This document shows, piece after piece, positions 8,273 through 14,587 of a DNA stretch of 32,306 nt. The stretch spans positions 1 to 32,306 of the forward strand of contig NZ_JAMOLN010000120.1 in NCBI RefSeq assembly GCF_024448165.1, read 5' to 3'. The notes below the pieces were generated by a model, which worked only from the letters and a program-made list of their open reading frames with translations, ran no database searches and was not told the origin of the DNA. The position numbers and the translations under genes were made by a program. This stretch comes from Streptomyces longispororuber (lineage in GTDB: Bacteria > Actinomycetota > Actinomycetes > Streptomycetales > Streptomycetaceae). Each line of letters begins with the position of its first letter. Position 1 is the stretch's first letter.

Positions 8273-9369
8273 CGTACCGGAGCGTCACCGACGTCGATCC
8301 GGCCCGGGTCACCGCGCTCGTCGTCGGCGTGGAGCACTACGCGGCAGGAGACGGCTGGCGGCTGCCGGGACCAGCCTGCGACGCGCTGCGCTTTTACGCA
8401 TGGCTGCGCGAGCGCGGCGTGCCCGAGTCCAACATCCTGCTGCACCTGTCGCCGGCCGGCGACAGGCAGCCGGGGCCCGCGCACCGGCCCGCCGACCACG
8501 CCACCCTGCGCGACGCCCTCGTGCGGGAACTGAGCACCCGCCGGGGTGACGTCCTGTGGGTGTGGTGGGGCGGCCACGGCGTCCTCGACCAGGACGAGCG
8601 GGTCCGGCTCTACTGCGCCGACGCCACCGCCGACGACCGGCGCAACATCGATCTGGAGTCCGCCCGAAGACGCCTGGCCAGCGACGCCCTCGCCGGATTC
8701 GGGCACCAGACCTGGGTCGTGGACGCCTGCCAGACGTTCGACGAACGGCACGGCTTCCCGGACACCCTGCCCACCGAACACCTCCCGGCGGGCGGCCGCA
8801 CCGACGTCCACGCACAGGCGCTGCTGCTCGCCGCGACCCGCGGGCAGCGCGCCGCCAACGACCCGGAGCGGCGCACCGGACTCTTCTCCGACCTGGTGCT
8901 CAAGACCTTGGACCAGACCGGCATCGGCGCCGCGCCCGACCCGGTGCCGCTCTTCGCCGGAGTGCGCGCACTGGTCGAGCGGGAGTGGGCCGCGGGCCGC
9001 ACGGAGCAGCTGCCGACCCTGATCCTCAAGCGGCCGGGTCACGAGGAGACGCTGCGCCCGGCCGCGGCACGGGCCGGAAACCGCGGTGGCCTCGCGGCCC
9101 TCAACCGCGTCGTCGACGTGCTGCTCACCTACCCGCTCACCCACAGTCTCGACGAGCGCCAGACCCTGGTGCTGCTGCTCGAACCGAGGCTGACCGCGCA
9201 GATGCGGCGCAACCCGGCCGCCCGCCCCGACCTGGTCGCGATCGTGCGCGCCCACGGCAACCGGGCCGACGACCTGTGGGCCCTGTACGAGGCGGTCGCG
9301 TCCCTCGACAGCGACCCCGGGAGAGCCGCCGAACTCCGGTCGGCGATCGATGGGTTGGCGCACGACTGA
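8269..9369 (+). CDS. Caspase-family (peptidase C14) protease with C-terminal effector-associated-like domain
   Basis: The 366-residue protein begins with a caspase/metacaspase p20-like domain. Its first strand is TALVVGVEHY, the catalytic histidine H103 lies in WVWWGGHG, and the catalytic cysteine C154 lies in WVVDACQTFDE. Spacing and context match the clan CD dyad. The last roughly 90 residues (about 275-366) form a separate helical module containing LDERQTLVLLLEP and DLVAIVRA followed by LWALYEAVASL. It resembles the N-terminal module of the VMAP protein, an EAD2-like arrangement. By family knowledge such proteases cleave cellular proteins when released by a sensor, causing dormancy or death. 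The ATG 8269 overlaps the hydrolase stop. Target proteins and activation signal cannot be seen. Confidence 0.85.
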   Translation: MTYRSVTDVDPARVTALVVGVEHYAAGDGWRLPGPACDALRFYAWLRERGVPESNILLHLSPAGDRQPGPAHRPADHATLRDALVRELSTRRGDVLWVWWGGHGVLDQDERVRLYCADATADDRRNIDLESARRRLASDALAGFGHQTWVVDACQTFDERHGFPDTLPTEHLPAGGRTDVHAQALLLAATRGQRAANDPERRTGLFSDLVLKTLDQTGIGAAPDPVPLFAGVRALVEREWAAGRTEQLPTLILKRPGHEETLRPAAARAGNRGGLAALNRVVDVLLTYPLTHSLDERQTLVLLLEPRLTAQMRRNPAARPDLVAIVRAHGNRADDLWALYEAVASLDSDPGRAAELRSAIDGLAHD

Positions 9370-9500
9370 GGCTCGAGGAACCGATGGTAATCGGCCAACA
9401 GCACGTTCCCGATCTTCGGCCGGGTCTGCGGGTTCCGGGACCGGGCAAGCTTCGTCATGATGGATACAGGACGGCGGCGGCATCGCGTGCCGTCGTGGGT

Positions 9501-9510
9501 GAAGGGGGAG
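9501..9510 (+). promoter_or_regulatory. Strong ribosome binding site that selects a TTG start
   Basis: GAAGGGGGAG at 9501-9510 is a strong purine-rich Shine-Dalgarno sequence, six bases before TTG 9517. The in-frame ATG codons at 9457 and 9460 have no comparable site. This decides the start of the short peptide gene in favour of TTG. Confidence 0.65.
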
Positions 9511-9516
9511 CACACC

Positions 9517-9711
9517 TTGAAAGAGCCGGTACGCGCCGACCGTCCGGCGGACTATGTGGAGTCGGACCTGGCGGATCTCGCCGCGGTCAGTGTCGCGGAA
9601 CTGCGCCGGTACCCCGCGCTCACGATCAGCCGCAGACTCCTCGACGACACCCGCCGTCCCCGCAGCAATGCGATCGGTGACAGCCCACCCCAGCCCGGTC
9701 GGGCCGAGTAG
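9517..9711 (+). CDS. FxsA-like short peptide, probable RiPP precursor lacking the FxSxx tail
   Basis: This is a 64-residue peptide starting at TTG with a strong ribosome binding site. Residues 16-31 (ESDLADLAAVSVAELR) resemble the leader of FxSxx-COOH precursor peptides, which typically carry a DLxDLxxVPLxxLR segment. The usual C-terminal FxSxx is absent: the peptide ends PPQPGRAE and has no phenylalanine at all. The only aromatic residues are Y13 and Y32. It ends three bases before the GTG of the HExxH gene, implying translational coupling and a precursor-enzyme pair. An in-frame ATG at 9457 would add 20 residues but lacks a Shine-Dalgarno. The 147 bases upstream contain a 5-bp hairpin (9381-9394) and no clear promoter. 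Precursor role is inferred from leader resemblance and context. Confidence 0.65.
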   Translation: MKEPVRADRPADYVESDLADLAAVSVAELRRYPALTISRRLLDDTRRPRSNAIGDSPPQPGRAE

Positions 9712-9714
9712 CGC

Positions 9715-11511
9715 GTGTCGGAATCGTACGTGGCCGGGACCGGCACACCGGCCGGAACCGCCCACTCCGCGCTGCGCATGCCCGGGGCCCTCTTCGACGA
9801 GCTGGCCGCGGGCGGTGGATCGGAGCAGGCCGTGGCCTTCCTGGCCGGGGGCGAGCGGGCCAGACGCCTGCTCCTGCTGCGGGAGTTGCTCGACCGGCTG
9901 GACGAACTCCCGGACCCCTTGGGCCCGTTGGGTGACGTCGCCAAGGTCTGGGAGGTGGTGGAGACGGCGGCCCGGCGGGCTCCGGAGGCCGCTGACGCCT
10001 TGCTCATGAGCCCGCAGTGCGGGTCCTGGATCGCCCACGCGCTGCGCCGTCTGCACGGCGCCGCGTCCGGGCCGCCGCTGTGGGCCGACGCCGGGCACCT
10101 CGCCTGCATCGCGGCCGCCGCATGCGTACGCGCCGGCGCCGATGCCGAGCTCACGGTTCCCGCGCGGGACGGAGCCGTGAGCCTGCCGACCCTGGGACTG
10201 CTCCAATTACCGGACCGCGCACCGGGGTTGAGCGCCGTGCCGATCACCGTGCGGGCGGGGCGGGTGACCGCGGGCCCGGTCACGGTCCGTCCGCTGGACG
10301 ACGCGGACTCACCGGTCTGGCATCCGCTGCGCGTCCTGGCGCCCTACGCGGTGCACCTCGACGACCTCGACCCGTACCGGGACCTGGACGAACCCGTCGC
10401 CCCCGCGCGGCTGCCGGACGACGAAGTCGCCTACTGGCAGCAGGCGCTGGACGAGGCGCACGCCATCCTCCGGCGTCCGACGGGGTCCGGGACGATCGGC
10501 ACGACACGGCCGGGCGACATCGCCCGGATCGTCCCATGGGGCACCGGCCGGCCGTCGGGTGCCCGCCTGAGCGCCTCCACCGGCGACGCCTTCGGCTCGA
10601 TGATGGTGTCCCGGCCGCACACCGGACTCGACCTCGCCGAGTCCCTCGTGCACGAGTTCCAGCACAGTAAACTCGGCGCGCTCATCCACCTGTTCCCGCT
10701 GCTCGCCGACGACCGCGACGAGCGGTACTACGCGCCCTGGCGCGCCGACCCGCGCCATCTGCCCGGTCTGCTGCACGGCGCCTACGCGTTCACCGGCGTC
10801 ACCGGATTCTGGCGGGCCCGCATCGGCGACCGCGCGGTCGACCCCGAGAACACCGCCCCGTTCCACTTCGCGCTGCGCCGCCTGCAGACCCGCCTGGTGG
10901 TGCGCACGCTCGCGACCCGCGCCGACCTCACGCCCGCCGGCCGGCGTCTGATCGGCGGGCTCACGGCCACGCTCGACCGGTGGCTGCGCGAGCCGGTGGA
11001 GCCCGGCGCGGTGGCCCGCGCCCGGACCGCGGCCGTCAGCCACCGGGTCGAGTGGCGGCTGCGGAACCTGCGGTGCGGGGCGGCCGAGCGGGACGCCCTG
11101 GTCCGGGCGTGGCGGGACGGCGGGACCGTGCCGCCGTCCCGGTCCGACCCGGTGATCGTGCCCGGGGCGTCCGCCGAACACTGGGAGGACGCACGGGCGG
11201 GGTTGCTGCTCGCACCGCGCCCGGGACCCGGTGCCGACGCCTGCCTGGCGTCGGGGGACGCGGCGCGGGCGCGGGAGCTGTACGCGGAGCGGCTGCGCAC
11301 CGCTCCGGCCGACCCGCACGCCTTGGCCGGCCGGCTGCTCGCGGAGGCGGCGCTGCGGCCCTCGGTGCGAAGGGCGCTGGCCCGTCCCGAGCGGGTGGCC
11401 GCCCTGCTCGACGGTGCGCGGATCGCGGCGGGCGACGTGGCCGGGGTCGGCCGGGTGCTGGCATGGCTCGCGGGGCAGGAGCTCGCGGACCGCGACGGCA
11501 GGGTGGCGTAG
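9715..11511 (+). CDS. HExxH-motif protein (peptide-modifying type, stand-alone)
   Basis: The 598-residue protein carries HEFQH (H313, E314, H317) in LVHEFQHSKLGALIHLFPLL, typical of the HExxH-motif domain family associated with RiPP precursors. Some members are annotated as alpha-ketoglutarate-dependent peptide beta-hydroxylases, and the same domain is often fused to the radical SAM enzyme FxsB. Here the domain stands alone, with no radical SAM CxxxCxxC segment. The N-terminal roughly 280 residues are helical and of unknown role. The C-terminal region is alanine- and arginine-rich. GTG 9715 starts three bases after the peptide stop. The most likely job is modifying the preceding peptide. A zinc protease is an alternative reading of the motif, less likely in this context. 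Confidence 0.75.
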   Translation: MSESYVAGTGTPAGTAHSALRMPGALFDELAAGGGSEQAVAFLAGGERARRLLLLRELLDRLDELPDPLGPLGDVAKVWEVVETAARRAPEAADALLMSPQCGSWIAHALRRLHGAASGPPLWADAGHLACIAAAACVRAGADAELTVPARDGAVSLPTLGLLQLPDRAPGLSAVPITVRAGRVTAGPVTVRPLDDADSPVWHPLRVLAPYAVHLDDLDPYRDLDEPVAPARLPDDEVAYWQQALDEAHAILRRPTGSGTIGTTRPGDIARIVPWGTGRPSGARLSASTGDAFGSMMVSRPHTGLDLAESLVHEFQHSKLGALIHLFPLLADDRDERYYAPWRADPRHLPGLLHGAYAFTGVTGFWRARIGDRAVDPENTAPFHFALRRLQTRLVVRTLATRADLTPAGRRLIGGLTATLDRWLREPVEPGAVARARTAAVSHRVEWRLRNLRCGAAERDALVRAWRDGGTVPPSRSDPVIVPGASAEHWEDARAGLLLAPRPGPGADACLASGDAARARELYAERLRTAPADPHALAGRLLAEAALRPSVRRALARPERVAALLDGARIAAGDVAGVGRVLAWLAGQELADRDGRVA

Positions 11512-11675
11512 TCGCCGCCTCGGCCCCGCCGGTGCCGTGTTCGACGCGGCCCGGACACCGTGACCGTGGCCGACGCACCCGCCCCCGGCGCACAGGTACT
11601 CGCGGGCGGAGCCTGTCACGAACTGTTCATACGGCACCCGGAATTCGGCGGCCCGCAGCCCCTGTTCTCCCGTTC

Positions 11676-12596
11676 ATGACTGTGGGAGTGACACTCGACA
11701 CGACCGGTACCGACCTCACCCTCGACGACGCCGTCCGGCAGGCCCGCGAGGCCCGCGCGTCCGGACTGGCGTCCCTCTGGTTCGGCCAGACCTTCGGCCA
11801 CGACGCACCGACGGTCGCGGCCGTCATCGGCCGCGACGTCCCCGGGATCCAGCTGGGCACCGCCGCGCTGCCCGTCTTCGGCCGGCATCCGCTGCTCGTC
11901 TCCAGCCAGGCGCAGACCGTGCAGGCGGCCACCGGCGGCCGGTTCCACCTGGGGCTCGCCGTCGGCACGAAGCTGATCAGCGAGGGCGGACTCGGCATCC
12001 CCTTCGAGCGGCCGGTGGCCCGGCTGCGCGAGTTCCTCACCGTGCTGCGGCAGCTGCTGGAGACCGGCGAGGCCGACTTCGAGGGCGAGCTGATCACCGC
12101 CCGGACGTCGTGGCCCGCCCGGGTGCCGGGCGCCGCACCGACCGTGCCCGTCCTGGTCGCCGCCATGGGCCCGCAGGCGCTGCGGGTCAGCGGACGCCTG
12201 GCCGACGGGATCCTGCCCTACCTCGCGGGGCCGCGCGCCCTGGAGGAGCACATCGTGCCCGAGCTGCACCGGGCCGCCGAGGAGGCGGGGCGACCCGCGC
12301 CGCGCGTCGTCGCGTTCGTCCCCGGCGTCGTCACCCCGGACCCGGAACCGCTGCGCGCCCGGCTCTACGAGGACCTCGCGTTCTACGAGCAGATCCCCTC
12401 CTACGCGCGCGTCATCGAGCAGTCAGGACACCGGCACGCGGCCGACCTCGCCGTCGTCGGCGACGAGAAGGACCTCGCCGACGCGGTCCGCCGCTACCGC
12501 GACGCGGGCGCCACCGACGTGGTGGTGTCGGGCACCGAGATCGCCGGGGACGACGCCCGGTTGCGAACCTGGGAGGTGCTCGGCGAACTCGCCTGA
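11676..12596 (+). CDS. LLM-class F420-dependent oxidoreductase
   Basis: This is a 306-residue TIM-barrel enzyme of the luciferase-like monooxygenase class that would use coenzyme F420. Supporting segments are MTVGVTLDT at the first strand, GLASLWFGQTFGHDA, VQAATGGRFHLGLAVGT and PVLVAAMGPQALRVSGRLADGILPYL, the usual cofactor-cup elements. ATG 11676 coincides with the first strand; no strong Shine-Dalgarno precedes it, so leaderless translation or a different start is possible. The 164-base gap before it (11512-11675) shows no firm promoter or terminator. The gene lies between the conflict locus and the sugar locus without overlap with either, and its substrate is unknown. Confidence 0.85.
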   Translation: MTVGVTLDTTGTDLTLDDAVRQAREARASGLASLWFGQTFGHDAPTVAAVIGRDVPGIQLGTAALPVFGRHPLLVSSQAQTVQAATGGRFHLGLAVGTKLISEGGLGIPFERPVARLREFLTVLRQLLETGEADFEGELITARTSWPARVPGAAPTVPVLVAAMGPQALRVSGRLADGILPYLAGPRALEEHIVPELHRAAEEAGRPAPRVVAFVPGVVTPDPEPLRARLYEDLAFYEQIPSYARVIEQSGHRHAADLAVVGDEKDLADAVRRYRDAGATDVVVSGTEIAGDDARLRTWEVLGELA

Positions 12597-12652
12597 CCGC
12601 AGGGGCGTCCTTTGACTAGGCTGTGAGCCGGGGATGCGGCAGGCCACCCCTG

Positions 12653-12666
12653 TCGAAGCGCTTCGA
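12653..12666. promoter_or_regulatory. LacI-type operator, upstream copy at the regulator gene
   Basis: A perfect 14-bp palindrome TCGAAGCGCTTCGA, extendable to 16 bp (12652-12667), lies 9 bases before the -35 of the candidate regulator promoter. It is the same sequence as at 22573, 22699 and 29319, all upstream of sugar genes. It is most simply a binding site of the LacI-family protein encoded next. Confidence 0.8.
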
Positions 12667-12674
12667 CGAACTTG

Positions 12675-12704
12675 TGGACAGGTGCCCGTCCGGCGCCATA
12701 GGGT
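12675..12704 (+). promoter_or_regulatory. Candidate promoter of the LacI regulator gene
   Basis: TGGACA (12675-12680) and TAGGGT (12699-12704) are separated by 18 bases and would start transcription near 12711. The promoter lies between the two operators, so repressor bound to both could shut it off. A second -10-like TAGGCT at 12617-12622 is possible but lacks a good -35. Confidence 0.45.
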
Positions 12705-12739
12705 CGGAATTCCGAACGGCCAACGGCAACCCGCCCCCG

Positions 12740-12753
12740 TCGAAGCGCTTCGC
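12740..12753. promoter_or_regulatory. LacI-type operator, downstream copy at the regulator gene
   Basis: A 12-bp perfect palindrome CGAAGCGCTTCG (12741-12752) differs from the full site only at the last outer base. It lies 43 bases before the regulator ATG and 87 bp centre to centre from the first site. It implies autoregulation, with looping possible. Confidence 0.78.
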
Positions 12754-12796
12754 GATCGAGGTGTTTCGTCCCTTCGTCCCGGCTCAGGAGAACGAC

Positions 12797-13813
12797 ATGG
12801 TCACGCTCGCAGAGGTCGCCCGGCACGCCGGAGTCTCCGCCAGCACCGTGAGTTACGTCCTCAGCGGCAAGCGGTCCATCTCCGCGGCCACCCGTGAGCG
12901 CGTCGAGAACAGCGTCCGCCAGCTCGGCTACCACCCGAACGCGGGCGCGCGGGCGCTGGCCAGCAGCAAGTCGAACATCATCGCGCTGATGGTGCCGCTG
13001 CGCACCGACATGTACGTGCCGGTGATGATGGAGATAGCGATGGCCGTCGCCACCGCCGCCCGCACGCACGGCTACGACATCCTGCTGCTCACCGGCGAGG
13101 AGGGCGCCCAGGCGGTGCGCCGCATAGAGGGCAGCGCGCTCGCCGACGCCATGATCCTGATGGACGTCGAACTCGACGACGAGCGGCTGCCGTTGCTGCG
13201 CACCGCGTCCCGGCCCGCCGTCCTCATCGGGCTGCCCGCCGACACCACCGGGCTGAACTGCGTGGACCTCGACTTCGCCGCCGCCGGCGCGCTCTGCGCC
13301 CAGCACCTCGCCGACCTCGGGCACCGCGAGGTCGCCGTCATCGGTGAGGCCGCCGCCGTGTACGAGCGGCGCACCGGGTTCGCCGAGCGGACCCTGACGG
13401 GCCTGCGCGAGCGCAGCAACGAGCTGGGCCTGCGGCTGCTGCACCGCCCGTGCGAGGGCTCGTACGCCTCCGTGTCGGCAACGTTGTCGCGGATCTTCGA
13501 CGAGCGCCCCGGCACCTCCGCGTTCGTGGTCCAGAACGAGGCGGCGACCGACCCGCTGCTCGCCCTGCTGCGCCAGTCGGGCCGCGCCGTCCCCGAGGAC
13601 GTGTCGGTCGTCGCCGTCTGCCCCGACCAGGTCGCCGCGCACGCCTCCGTGCCGCTCACCTCGGTCGCGGTGCCCGCCCAGGAGATGGGCCGGCGCGCCG
13701 TCGAGCAGGTCATCGCGAAGATCGAGGGGCGTGGCTCGGACGAGGAAGTCGTGCTGCTCGCACCGGAGTTGACGGTCCGCGAAAGCGCGGCCCAGGCGCC
13801 CGCCGGCGTCTGA
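12797..13813 (+). CDS. LacI-family transcriptional regulator of the xyloglucan locus
   Basis: The 338-residue repressor has an N-terminal helix-turn-helix (VTLAEVARHAGVSASTVSYVLSGKRSIS, residues 2-29), a hinge helix around ARALAS, and a periplasmic-binding-protein-like sugar-sensing core running to the end. ATG 12797 is preceded by AGGAG with a 6-base spacer. Longer upstream frames run through the operators and are rejected. Two operators flank its promoter, indicating autoregulation. Identical sites before the transport operon, GH3-GH31 and GH43 indicate that it controls the whole locus. The inducer is probably a xyloglucan-derived oligosaccharide, by inference. The operator differs from the CebR/CelR box (TGGGAGCGCTCCCA) though both share the central AGCGCT. 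Confidence 0.92.
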   Translation: MVTLAEVARHAGVSASTVSYVLSGKRSISAATRERVENSVRQLGYHPNAGARALASSKSNIIALMVPLRTDMYVPVMMEIAMAVATAARTHGYDILLLTGEEGAQAVRRIEGSALADAMILMDVELDDERLPLLRTASRPAVLIGLPADTTGLNCVDLDFAAAGALCAQHLADLGHREVAVIGEAAAVYERRTGFAERTLTGLRERSNELGLRLLHRPCEGSYASVSATLSRIFDERPGTSAFVVQNEAATDPLLALLRQSGRAVPEDVSVVAVCPDQVAAHASVPLTSVAVPAQEMGRRAVEQVIAKIEGRGSDEEVVLLAPELTVRESAAQAPAGV

Positions 13814-13832
13814 GCCGCGCGTCCGGGGGCCG

Positions 13833-14549
13833 CTAGCTGCTGGAGACCTTGAAGCTGTTCGTCTGGAAGTCCAGCCCGCCGGACGACGAGGTGATCTCGT
13901 AGCCGAACTGGACGTCACCGATGGTCTCGTCGCCCCACCAGCCCTTGGTGTCCTTGATCCACTTCAGGATCGGCAGGACGTTCACCGTGCCGGACGTCGA
14001 GTCCGACGTGCGCAGGAACGAATAGACCTCGTTGGCACCGTTGTTGCCCTTGTACACGGTCCAGGTGTGGCCGCCGAGGGTGAGGTTGCCCTGCGAGGTG
14101 CCGAGCGGGCCGACCGCGCCGTTGTAGTTCACCCAGAGCATGACCTCGTGGTCGTAGTCGCTGTCCCAGATGTCGTACGACGTGTTGTACGCGCCCGACG
14201 ACGGCACCGTCACGTTGTAGCTGCTGGTGAGCGAGGTCAGTGAACTGAGCTTCTTGTTCACGACCTTCTTCGCGTTCGGGTAGGACTTGATGCCGCCCGT
14301 GTTCGGGTGGTCGGCCCAGACGCCCCAGTTCGACGAGGAGTTGGCCCAGATCGTCTGGGCGCCCGCGCCGGAGCCCCAGATGTTGTTGTAGAGGATGTAG
14401 CCGTCCGACGTGGTGTAGTTGCCCCACTGGTCGGACGACGACCAGACGGCCGCCTGTGCGGGGGCGGCGGCGAGGGCGAGTGCGGCGCCCGCCGCGAGGG
14501 TGGCGCCGAGGAAGGTGCGGCGTCGCGTCGACCGTACTGAAGGTGCCAT
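13833..14549 (-). CDS. Secreted GH12 endo-beta-1,4-glucanase / xyloglucanase
   Basis: This is a 238-residue secreted glycoside hydrolase of family 12. A Tat-type signal (RRRTFLGATLAAG, cleavage likely after AQA at 33) is followed by the beta-jelly-roll catalytic domain. The family nucleophile is E135 in HEVMLWVNY and the acid/base is E218 in GYEITSSSGGLDFQTNSF. No carbohydrate-binding module follows. Family members cleave beta-1,4-glucan and often xyloglucan backbones. ATG at 14549 is preferred because GAAAGGGA sits directly upstream; an ATG five codons earlier would consume that site. It is the last gene of the - strand operon, 38 bases after GH95, and meets the lacI gene tail to tail with 19 bases between. 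It is the only hydrolase here with a secretion signal. Confidence 0.9.
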   Translation of the reverse strand: MAPSVRSTRRRTFLGATLAAGAALALAAAPAQAAVWSSSDQWGNYTTSDGYILYNNIWGSGAGAQTIWANSSSNWGVWADHPNTGGIKSYPNAKKVVNKKLSSLTSLTSSYNVTVPSSGAYNTSYDIWDSDYDHEVMLWVNYNGAVGPLGTSQGNLTLGGHTWTVYKGNNGANEVYSFLRTSDSTSGTVNVLPILKWIKDTKGWWGDETIGDVQFGYEITSSSGGLDFQTNSFKVSSS

Positions 14550-14587
14550 GGTGTCCCTTTCCATGGTCGGTGGGGGGTACGGGGGAA

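Noticed and set aside
9517..9711. Canonical FxSxx-COOH peptide
   Set aside because: The C-terminus is PQPGRAE and there is no Phe, so only an FxsA-like leader can be claimed.
9715..11511. Zinc metalloprotease for the HExxH protein
   Set aside because: No signal peptide or protease-family context, and it immediately follows a precursor-like peptide. The modifying-enzyme family is the better fit, though not proven.
11512..11675. Possible terminator or promoter between the HExxH and F420 genes
   Set aside because: Only a 5-bp interrupted repeat and no paired promoter hexamers.
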